A stretch of DNA of 5,448 bases from Clostridia bacterium. Lineage in GTDB: Bacteria; Bacillota; Clostridia; Oscillospirales; Acutalibacteraceae. The stretch covers positions 1 to 5,448 of the forward strand of contig JAFYJR010000159.1 in assembly GCA_017538005.1 (NCBI GenBank). The letters run 5' to 3'. Made by a program: the position numbers and the translations under genes. The notes beneath the pieces are model-generated. The model worked only from the letters and a program-made list of their open reading frames with translations, was not told the origin of the DNA and did no database searches. This document shows, piece after piece, positions 1 through 5,448 of this stretch (position 1 is its first letter; the number at the start of each line of letters is the position of its first letter).

Positions 1-2
1 AA

Positions 3-1817
3 ATGGCCAAAGAAAAGTATGTTCCTAAGCATGCGGCTGAGCCTGAAAAAAAGAAATCAAAGCCGAAAACAGAACAAAAGCCCAAGCCCAAGAAGGAAGA
101 ACTCGCTGAAAGGGAAGTAACTCCAAAGAAAAATAAGCGGGCGAAGGCACTGAAAACAGTAATACCGATTATAGCGGTATTGCTTATCATGGTTATTGTC
201 TTCGCCGTGTCGGCAAAGAATCTTAAAAAACAGGCGACATCGATGAAAGCGGACATAAGGAAGTCCGCAGAATGTGTTATGGCCGGCGATATAGATGGCG
301 CTGAAAAAGCCTGGAACAGCGCCGAAAAAACAGAAAAAGCAGTGCATAAGAAACTGTCAAATCTCGCCTGGAAATTTGCAGGCACAATGCCGATTGTCGG
401 CGGCGACATCAAGTCCGCAAGAACTTTGCTTGAGGTATTTGATGATGCTTCAAACGCGGTTGTAAAACCGGGATTTGAACTGATAAAAGAGTATCCGCTG
501 AGCAAACTCAAACTTGAAGAAGGATACAACGCGGAACTGCTTGTAAAATATCTGGATTTTGCCTCCGACAATACAAAAAATCTTGAAGGATACGCGACAA
601 CGATTCAAGGTCTGAAGTTCAGATTCATAAAGTTCGGAAACAGTGAGGCAACTGAAAAAATCACAAAATATGCCGCTCTTTTCAAAGAAAGCGAGCCGAT
701 AATAAAACTCTTTAAAAACATACTCGGCAACGGTGAAGACAGGTTCTACATCATTCCTGCGCAGAACATGTCGGAAATACGTGCCTCGGGAGGATTCCCC
801 GGCTCAATCGGCAGTATGCAGATTAAGGACGGAATCCTGACAATCGGTGATTTTCGCCCTATAAACGATGTTATTTACTACGCAAATATGCCCGGCTTCC
901 AACCGACAAAAGAGGAGTATAAAATTTTTTCGGGCAACATCCAGTATGCGCGTGATATGTGCTATATACCTGATTTTGAGCGTGTCGGCGCGTCCTGGGC
1001 CGCAAGCTACGAATACAAGACAAATACCCCTCAGGTGGACGGAGTAATAGCACTCACACCGACGGTGGTACAGGAAATTTTAAGAATTACCGATCAGAAA
1101 GTAACACTTTCAGACGGCACTGAAATAGACGGTAAAAACGCCACAAAAACCATCGAGCATGATATCTATTTCAAGTACTTCAAAAAGGGTGCCATGGGTA
1201 CACAGACTGCAAATGACCTGACGGATGAACTTTTCGCTGAAACTGCGGAAAAAGCCATTGAAATCGCCACGGGTAATTTCAGATTTTCGCACGCCGTCGA
1301 GTATATTGAACTGCTCCAAAACAGCTTTAAGGAAAGAACCATCGTCATGTGGTTTGACGATGAAGCTACGCAGCAGCTTTGCCGCGATGCCGGCTGCGCC
1401 GGAACCCTCGACTGCGGCGCCTTTTTCTCCTGCTGCGTCCCCTCGAAACTCGGCTGGTTCTTTGATATGTCAGCAGATGTCAAAGACAATGGTGACAACA
1501 CATATGACATAACCCTTACACTTAGAAATATTCTTGATAACGATGAGGCAAAACAGGTCTCAACCTATGTCACGGGATACACATACGGCGACATAATCGG
1601 CTATCTTCATCTTGTGGCGCCGATGGGTGGAGAAATCTCTGATATTAAGGCAAGTGACGGTACAAATTTCACCGCTGCAACGTACCACGGTTTCGATCTT
1701 TACTATTCGCTCGGTGTTAAAATCAATAAAGGCGAAACAATTACGATTTCATATACGGTTACTTCAGAAGACCCCATAAACTTCGTAACAACGCCGACTT
1801 TCACAAATCACAGGTAA
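3..1817 (+). CDS. DUF4012 domain-containing, membrane-anchored extracytoplasmic protein
   Basis: A 604-residue protein. Residues 1-50 form a Lys/Pro/Glu-rich cytoplasmic tail, residues 51-71 a single hydrophobic helix, and the rest is predicted to be outside the cell. The DUF4012 signature is clear: QNMSEIRASGGFPGSIG at about 254-270 matches the family's QN-x-ELR-x-TGGFIG pattern. It is followed by an RD...PDF segment (317-325) and VDGVIALTP (345-353). Residues about 72-240 look helical and may be coiled; about 490-590 look like a beta-rich C-terminal part. Function is not established; members often sit in exopolysaccharide or capsule loci, as here, so a role in surface polymer handling is inference. 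An unusual group of five cysteines lies at 460-478. The ATG is only two bases from the window edge, so no ribosome binding site can be seen and a start further upstream cannot be excluded. An intrinsic terminator follows the stop. Confidence 0.85.
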   Translation: MAKEKYVPKHAAEPEKKKSKPKTEQKPKPKKEELAEREVTPKKNKRAKALKTVIPIIAVLLIMVIVFAVSAKNLKKQATSMKADIRKSAECVMAGDIDGAEKAWNSAEKTEKAVHKKLSNLAWKFAGTMPIVGGDIKSARTLLEVFDDASNAVVKPGFELIKEYPLSKLKLEEGYNAELLVKYLDFASDNTKNLEGYATTIQGLKFRFIKFGNSEATEKITKYAALFKESEPIIKLFKNILGNGEDRFYIIPAQNMSEIRASGGFPGSIGSMQIKDGILTIGDFRPINDVIYYANMPGFQPTKEEYKIFSGNIQYARDMCYIPDFERVGASWAASYEYKTNTPQVDGVIALTPTVVQEILRITDQKVTLSDGTEIDGKNATKTIEHDIYFKYFKKGAMGTQTANDLTDELFAETAEKAIEIATGNFRFSHAVEYIELLQNSFKERTIVMWFDDEATQQLCRDAGCAGTLDCGAFFSCCVPSKLGWFFDMSADVKDNGDNTYDITLTLRNILDNDEAKQVSTYVTGYTYGDIIGYLHLVAPMGGEISDIKASDGTNFTAATYHGFDLYYSLGVKINKGETITISYTVTSEDPINFVTTPTFTNHR

Positions 1818-1822
1818 ACAAT

Positions 1823-1851
1823 TTGCAACGCGCCTTATTTTATAGTATAAT
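1823..1851 (+). promoter_or_regulatory. Sigma-70-type promoter for the LCP gene, overlapping the terminator
   Basis: A perfect -10 box TATAAT at 1846-1851 has a fair -35 box TTGCAA at 1823-1828 (4 of 6 to consensus), with the optimal 17-base spacing. Transcription would start near 1858, giving a leader of about 33 bases before the TTG start. A transcript starting there would lack the hairpin's left arm, so the terminator would not affect it. This is read by eye; a TATAAT inside an AT-rich loop could arise by chance, but the spacing and placement support it. Confidence 0.6.
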
Positions 1852-1865
1852 AAGGCGCATTTTTT
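1830..1865 (+). terminator. Rho-independent terminator after the DUF4012 gene
   Basis: A perfect 10-bp stem (1830-1839 pairing with 1849-1858, left arm GCGCCTTATT) encloses a 9-base loop and is followed by A and then six T (1860-1865). It begins 12 bases after the DUF4012 stop. The base of the stem is GC-rich. There is no matching A-run on the left side, so it should act on + strand transcripts only. The hairpin DNA also carries the -10 box of the next gene's likely promoter. Confidence 0.85.
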
Positions 1866-1875
1866 ATTAAGAACA

Positions 1876-1893
1876 AAAGAGGAAACGATTTTG
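1876..1893 (+). promoter_or_regulatory. Ribosome binding site that sets the TTG start of the LCP gene
   Basis: AAAGAGGAAA at 1876-1885 contains the Shine-Dalgarno core AGAGGA (1878-1883), seven bases before TTG at 1891. No in-frame ATG or GTG with similar spacing lies nearby, so TTG is the preferred start. It keeps the acidic N-terminal tail in the protein. Confidence 0.7.
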
Positions 1894-3267
1894 GACAATA
1901 AATTTTCAGAGTATGACAAGTACCTCACGGAAGAGGACGAATACGAGGATGTTTACTCAAACCCAACTGATGAGTATGAGGACATTTTCTCAAAATCCGC
2001 CAAATATGAGGAACCCGAATACGAGCTTACGGAAGAGGATATCCCCATATCTCAGCCGAAAATGACGATAGAAAGGAGCTCGCAGGATATGCCGAAAAAA
2101 GCGACCAAAAACGCTCCTAAAAAAGCCGTAAAAAAGAGAAAAGACGGTCTTAAGAAGAAACTCAGACTTCTCTGCGGCGCGGCGGGTGTTTCCGAAATTG
2201 CGGCATTCCTCCTCCTCCTTAAGGTTAATATGCTGCCGATGAAGTTCGTTATCCTCATCGCTGTGGCATTTTTGCTCCTGTTCCTTGTTATCTGGGGACT
2301 CATGTTCTCGCCCTCAAGACACAGGTTCGGAAAGCGTAAACTTGCGGCGACGATACTTGCCGTAATTACGATTATTTCGTGCATTATAGGCGTCATAATG
2401 ATGGGCAAACTTCTGGGTACACTTGATTCCGTAATGACGGGTAAGAAGATTAAGGCATCCAAGATTGATGATCCGTATATTGTTTATATATCCGGTTCCG
2501 ACACACGTGACAACGAGCTTTCCGAGAAGACCAGAAGCGATGTAAACATTCTCATGGTTGTAAATCCCAAGACCCATCAGGTTCTTCTCCTTAACACCCC
2601 ACGTGACTATTATGTCAACAATCCTGCGTACAAAGGCATGGATAAGCTTACTCACTGCGGTCTCGGCGGTGTCGAAAACAGCATGGCAGCGCTCTGTGAG
2701 CTTTACGAACTTGATGAGATTGAATATAACGCCCGTATCAACTTCACCGGTTTTGAGAAACTGGTTGATTCTGTCGGCGGTATTGATATTTATTCGGATG
2801 TAGCGTTTACAACTGTTGATGGCTCTAATGTCCAGATAGTTAAAGGCGAAAACCACTTGAATGGTGCTCAGGCATTGGCTTATGCCCGCGAACGTCACGC
2901 TTTTGCAAGCGGTGACCTCGCCCGCGGTGAGCATCAGATGGAAGTCATCAAGGCAATAGCAAACAAGATGATGTCTTCAACTGCTCTTATCTCGAACTAT
3001 ATGGGTATAATGAGCAGTCTCAGCGGTATGTTTGAGACTGATATGCCGCAGCAACTTGTCTCGTTTATGGTCAAGGATATGTTAAACGGCGGCGGAAGCG
3101 GAGACTGGGATATTAAGTCCTATGCAGTAACCGGTAAATCGGCTTTTGCGGTCTGCGCGACATCAGGTCAGTCTCTCTCCGTAATCATTCGCGATGAGGC
3201 CTCTGTAGAGCAGGCAAAAGAGTACATACGTCAGGTAATGGACGGCGAAGCTCTCACAATTGATTAG
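1891..3267 (+). CDS. LytR-CpsA-Psr (LCP) family glycopolymer transferase
   Basis: A 458-residue membrane protein. LCP enzymes move polyprenyl-linked glycopolymers (teichoic acid, capsule) onto peptidoglycan at the outer face of the membrane. Three hydrophobic helices (about 91-111, 117-139, 151-173) give an N-in, C-out topology, like the three-helix pneumococcal Cps2A type. The LCP domain covers about 195-365: SGSDTR (201-206), RSDVNILMVVNP (215-226), NTPRDYYV (235-242), DKLTHCG (251-257), FTGFEKLVDSVGGIDI (285-300) and GAQALAYARERH...GDLARGEHQ (325-349). The family's conserved acidic and arginine residues are present (D204, R206, R215, D217, R238, D239, R333, R335, R345), so it looks active. 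The N-terminal tail is odd: 20 Asp/Glu and seven Tyr in residues 1-50, then a Lys-rich, histone-H1-like stretch at 69-92. Start TTG rests on a good ribosome binding site; Met67 is an alternative start. It probably has its own promoter and terminator. Confidence 0.93.
   Translation: MDNKFSEYDKYLTEEDEYEDVYSNPTDEYEDIFSKSAKYEEPEYELTEEDIPISQPKMTIERSSQDMPKKATKNAPKKAVKKRKDGLKKKLRLLCGAAGVSEIAAFLLLLKVNMLPMKFVILIAVAFLLLFLVIWGLMFSPSRHRFGKRKLAATILAVITIISCIIGVIMMGKLLGTLDSVMTGKKIKASKIDDPYIVYISGSDTRDNELSEKTRSDVNILMVVNPKTHQVLLLNTPRDYYVNNPAYKGMDKLTHCGLGGVENSMAALCELYELDEIEYNARINFTGFEKLVDSVGGIDIYSDVAFTTVDGSNVQIVKGENHLNGAQALAYARERHAFASGDLARGEHQMEVIKAIANKMMSSTALISNYMGIMSSLSGMFETDMPQQLVSFMVKDMLNGGGSGDWDIKSYAVTGKSAFAVCATSGQSLSVIIRDEASVEQAKEYIRQVMDGEALTID
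2072..2091 (+). promoter_or_regulatory. Possible internal ribosome binding site and in-frame start (Met67) in the LCP gene
   Basis: AAAGGAG at 2072-2078 is a stronger Shine-Dalgarno match than the one at the TTG start, and lies 10 bases before an in-frame ATG at 2089 (codon 67). Use of this start would give a 392-residue protein that keeps the Lys-rich stretch, all three membrane helices and the full LCP domain but lacks the acidic tail. The spacing is slightly long, and the bases also encode Glu-Arg-Ser, so chance is possible. Confidence 0.35.
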
Positions 3268-3297
3268 CAGAGAAAAAGCAGTAAAACGAACAAAAAC

Positions 3298-3330
3298 AGC
3301 AGCGACGGACCTCCGTCGCTGCTTCTCTTT
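3298..3330 (+). terminator. Rho-independent terminator after the LCP gene, possibly bidirectional
   Basis: Arms 3298-3309 and 3312-3323 are perfect 12-bp complements. With a realistic four-base loop (ACCT, 3309-3312) the stem is 11 bp and GC-rich. Downstream is an interrupted T tract (TCTCTTT, 3324-3330). Upstream is CAAAAAC (3291-3297), which reads as a T5 run on the other strand, so the hairpin could also stop antisense transcription. It starts about 30 bases after the LCP stop codon and separates that gene from the biosynthetic operon. Confidence 0.85.
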
Positions 3331-3353
3331 ATATTTAATTAATTACATCAAAT

Positions 3354-3382
3354 TTGCTTTTAATATTATAAAGTGATAAAAT
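3354..3382 (+). promoter_or_regulatory. Extended -10 promoter for the glycosylphosphotransferase/GT2 operon
   Basis: A -35 box TTGCTT (3354-3359, 3 of 6) and a -10 box TAAAAT (3377-3382, 5 of 6) are 17 bases apart. A TG at 3374-3375, one base before the -10 box, makes an extended -10 element that can offset the weak -35. The A/T-only tract at 3328-3345 could act as an UP element. Transcription would start near 3389, about 24 bases before the ATG. The AT-richness of the region allows other -10 choices, for example TATTAT at 3364-3369. Confidence 0.55.
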
Positions 3383-3390
3383 AAAGTGAT
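3368..3390 (+). repeat. Perfect 10-bp direct repeat ATAAAGTGAT over the promoter
   Basis: ATAAAGTGAT occurs at 3368-3377 and again at 3381-3390, separated by AAA, a 13-base period. The first copy covers the extended -10 TG and the first base of the -10 box; the second covers the end of the -10 box and the predicted start point. The placement fits a repressor operator, but no regulator is visible in the window. Confidence 0.6.
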
Positions 3391-3412
3391 TTATTCTGTT
3401 TAGGAGTCCGCC

Positions 3413-4783
3413 ATGGAAAACATACCTAAAAGAAAAAGGAATAATGATGAGTTCAACAAACTTTCAAAGTTTGCTGTTTCACTTTCCATACTTGCGGCGC
3501 TGACATTCGTCTTTGCCGAAGTGTGGTTCTGGATAAATGCCAACCTCGTTGAAATCTGGGCATTCGATAAACGAGGCAACATCCTTATGGTTGTCCTCTA
3601 CTTTATCCTTCAGTACATAATGAGCCGCGTATACGGCGCTTTTAAGATTGGCTTCTATAAGGCCTGGGATATTGTCTATTCGCAGGCGCTTACGACGGTA
3701 ATGGTAGACATCCTGATGTATATTATCGCATCTCTTGTTGCCCGTGAGCTCCTTCCTGTTGCGCCGTTTGGCGTAATGCTCCTGATTCAGTTTGCGGTGA
3801 TAGTGATTTGGGCACACTTGGGAACGTTTTTAAACGATAAGATTTATCCTCCGCGTGATATGGTCCTGATTTACTCAAATCATTCTGTAACCAACCTGGT
3901 CCAGAAGATGGCATACCGTGATGACCAGTTCCGTGTGTGCGAAGCCGTGAAAGCTGAAGAGGGTCTCGATTATATTTTCAGCAGGATTAAAGACTATGAC
4001 GGCGTAATTATTTGTGAAATACAGGGCTCAGACCGAAACGATATATTGAAGTTCTGCTATGACAATAATAAGCGAGTATATGTCATTCCGAAAATCTCCG
4101 ATATAATGATCCGAGGTGGTGAGAGTGTCCACATGTTTGATACGCCGCTCCTTCTCTGCAGAAACAGCGGTCTCACATTTGAGGAGCGTTTCTTCAAGCG
4201 CCTTATGGACATAGTTCTTTCACTTATAGGTCTCATAATAATGGCCATACCCATGCTGATAACGGCCGTTGCTATCAAACTCGACGACGGCGGTCCGGTT
4301 TTCTTCCGTCAGGACCGCGTCACAAAAGATGACAAGGTATTTAAAATAATCAAGTTCCGTTCCATGAAGGTCGACGCGGATGCGGATACCGGCGCGCACT
4401 CGGCCACCAAGGATGATGACCGTATAACGCGCGTCGGCCGTGTCATCCGCGCCATCCGTATGGACGAATGGCCTCAGCTGATCAACATCCTCAAAGGCGA
4501 CATGTCCATAGTCGGCCCCCGCTGCGAGATGGTCGAAAATGTCCAGAAGTATACTCAGGAAATCCCTGAGTTTAAGTACCGCACAAAAGTAAAAGCCGGC
4601 CTCACCGGCTATGCCCAGGTATACGGCAAGTACAACACCACCGCATACGACAAACTTAAACTCGATCTCTACTACATAGAAAACTACTCCCTCAGAACAG
4701 ATATCCAGCTCATCTTCATGACAATCAAAGTCCTGTTTATGAGAGAATCCACCGAAGAATTCGAAACAGATGACAAGAGGTAA
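3413..4783 (+). CDS. Polyprenyl glycosylphosphotransferase (WbaP/CpsE-type initiating sugar transferase)
   Basis: A 456-residue membrane enzyme predicted to transfer a sugar-1-phosphate from a nucleotide sugar to undecaprenyl phosphate, the first step of repeat-unit synthesis. Four N-terminal hydrophobic segments (about 18-42, 56-74, 90-112, 116-138) and a nucleotide-binding-like soluble domain (about 145-245) precede the bacterial sugar transferase domain (about 260-450). That domain starts with KRLMDIVLS and a hydrophobic helix broken at P280, probably the re-entrant helix. It continues through DDGGPVFFRQDR (291-302), KFRSM (314-318), DEWPQL (351-356, with the expected Asp-Glu catalytic pair), GDMSIVGPR (362-370), KAGLTGYAQV (394-403) and DLYYIENYSL (418-427). 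The length is normal for the full four-helix class. The usual GPRP motif reads GPRC, with C371 replacing proline. The sugar cannot be read from sequence. ATG is supported by TAGGAG six bases upstream. The GT2 gene follows four bases after the stop. Confidence 0.95.
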   Translation: MENIPKRKRNNDEFNKLSKFAVSLSILAALTFVFAEVWFWINANLVEIWAFDKRGNILMVVLYFILQYIMSRVYGAFKIGFYKAWDIVYSQALTTVMVDILMYIIASLVARELLPVAPFGVMLLIQFAVIVIWAHLGTFLNDKIYPPRDMVLIYSNHSVTNLVQKMAYRDDQFRVCEAVKAEEGLDYIFSRIKDYDGVIICEIQGSDRNDILKFCYDNNKRVYVIPKISDIMIRGGESVHMFDTPLLLCRNSGLTFEERFFKRLMDIVLSLIGLIIMAIPMLITAVAIKLDDGGPVFFRQDRVTKDDKVFKIIKFRSMKVDADADTGAHSATKDDDRITRVGRVIRAIRMDEWPQLINILKGDMSIVGPRCEMVENVQKYTQEIPEFKYRTKVKAGLTGYAQVYGKYNTTAYDKLKLDLYYIENYSLRTDIQLIFMTIKVLFMRESTEEFETDDKR

Positions 4784-4787
4784 AGAG

Positions 4788-5448
4788 ATGTCACAGCCGA
4801 AAGTCAGCATAATCGTACCTGTCTTTGGCGTAGAAGACTACCTGCCGCGCTCCATAGAAAGTATTCAAAAACAGACACTGGCTGATTTTGAACTTTTCCT
4901 CGTGGACGACGGCAGCAAAGACAGAAGCGGAGCAATTTGCGACGAGTATGCAAAAAATGACAACAGAATAAAGGTTATCCATAAAGAAAACGGCGGTGCC
5001 CCTTCCGCACGAAATGTCGCTATTGACCAGGCGGAAGGCAAGTACATGTTCTTCATGGACCCTGACGACTGGGCAGAACCCTTCATGCTCGAAGACCTCG
5101 TCAGGACTGCCGAGGAGGACAACGCCCAGATGGTTGTCTGCGGTTTCTTCATAGACACCTACTATTCAGAAACCGGCAAGTTCACCCAGGAGCAGTCAGT
5201 TCCGACCAGACGCTTCAAATCCCAGCAGGAGTTTCGTGACTATGCGCACAACTTGTTTGACGAAAGCCTGCTCTACGCCCCCTGGAACAAACTGGTCGAA
5301 GCGAAGTACATAAAGGACAACAAACTTTACTTCCCCGACACCTTCTGGGACGACCTTCCATGGAACCTGAGCGTCATAAGAGACATAGAACGCGTCACGG
5401 TTATCCAAAATAAGTATTATCACTTCATTCGTAAACGCGAAGAGTCCG
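4788..5448 (+). CDS. Glycosyltransferase family 2, 3'-truncated by the window edge
   Basis: An open frame of 220 codons continues past the window, so the C-terminus is missing. It is a GT-A fold inverting glycosyltransferase: VSIIVPVFGVEDYLPRSIES opens the domain (6-25), followed by LVDDGSKDRS (38-47), NGGAPSARNVAID (68-80) and MDPDDW (90-95), which holds the DxD-like metal/nucleotide site. APWNKL (164-169) and WDDLPWN (187-193) follow; the latter sits where relatives carry the ED catalytic-base motif, so D188 or D189 is the likely base. No membrane segment or signal peptide is visible, so it should act at the inner face of the membrane, adding a sugar to the lipid-linked product of the upstream enzyme. 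Donor and acceptor cannot be told. The start ATG has AGAGG (4776-4780) seven bases upstream, overlapping the end of the previous gene. Asp is encoded by GAC in 20 of 21 cases, unlike the LCP gene (11 of 30). Confidence 0.93.
   Translation, partial: MSQPKVSIIVPVFGVEDYLPRSIESIQKQTLADFELFLVDDGSKDRSGAICDEYAKNDNRIKVIHKENGGAPSARNVAIDQAEGKYMFFMDPDDWAEPFMLEDLVRTAEEDNAQMVVCGFFIDTYYSETGKFTQEQSVPTRRFKSQQEFRDYAHNLFDESLLYAPWNKLVEAKYIKDNKLYFPDTFWDDLPWNLSVIRDIERVTVIQNKYYHFIRKREES

Noticed and set aside
1225..1512. An overlapping + strand frame under the cysteine-rich part of the DUF4012 gene, which raised the idea of a frameshift creating the cysteines
   Set aside because: The main frame keeps family-like sequence on both sides (beta-rich C-terminal part from about residue 490), and the other frame resembles nothing known, so no frameshift is needed.
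1818..1890. A riboswitch or leader RNA before the LCP gene
   Set aside because: The gap is only 73 bases and is fully explained by the terminator, promoter and ribosome binding site.
2314..2934. A 206-codon open frame on the minus strand inside the LCP gene
   Set aside because: It is antisense to strongly conserved LCP motifs, has no recognisable domain and is explained by codon bias of the real gene.
3334..3345. TTAATTAA palindrome as a possible operator
   Set aside because: It is a short AT-only palindrome in an AT-rich gap and is more simply part of an UP-like tract.
4220..4810. A 196-codon open frame on the minus strand across the sugar transferase C-terminus
   Set aside because: It lies opposite the conserved catalytic domain and the GT2 start, shows no family motifs and is best read as a shadow frame.

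Overview
The window is a stretch of a cell-surface polysaccharide (capsule or exopolysaccharide) locus. All four genes lie on the + strand, and the last runs off the right edge. The layout suggests a Gram-positive, low-to-medium G+C Clostridia-like Bacillota, perhaps a gut Oscillospiraceae or Lachnospiraceae relative. The reasons are strong purine-rich Shine-Dalgarno sequences, a TTG start, hairpin plus T-tract terminators, a three-helix LCP protein and the type of sugar transferase. This placement is inference from style and family resemblance; no species is claimed.

Layout: (1) 3-1817, a membrane-anchored DUF4012 protein with a large predicted external domain. (2) 1818-1890, a short gap holding an intrinsic terminator whose hairpin overlaps a good sigma-70-type promoter. 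(3) 1891-3267, a LytR-CpsA-Psr (LCP) glycopolymer transferase with an acidic, tyrosine-rich cytoplasmic tail and a TTG start. (4) 3268-3412, a gap with a strong, possibly bidirectional terminator, then an AT-rich promoter overlaid by a perfect 10-bp direct repeat. (5) 3413-4783, a polyprenyl glycosylphosphotransferase of the WbaP/CpsE type, which should start the repeat unit. (6) 4788-5448, the first 220 codons of a family 2 glycosyltransferase, four bases after the previous stop and probably translationally coupled to it.

Likely joint role: the glycosylphosphotransferase loads the first sugar-phosphate onto undecaprenyl phosphate, and the GT2 enzyme (with others beyond the window) adds further sugars. 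After polymerisation and export, the LCP protein would attach the finished polymer to peptidoglycan. The DUF4012 protein has no established function. Its membrane anchoring and its place beside the LCP gene suggest a part in late, extracytoplasmic handling of the polymer.

The most interesting points are the DUF4012/LCP pairing, a five-cysteine cluster in the DUF4012 protein, the merged terminator and promoter, a possible second start inside the LCP gene, and the direct repeat over the promoter of the biosynthetic operon. I see no RNA gene, mobile element or CRISPR array.
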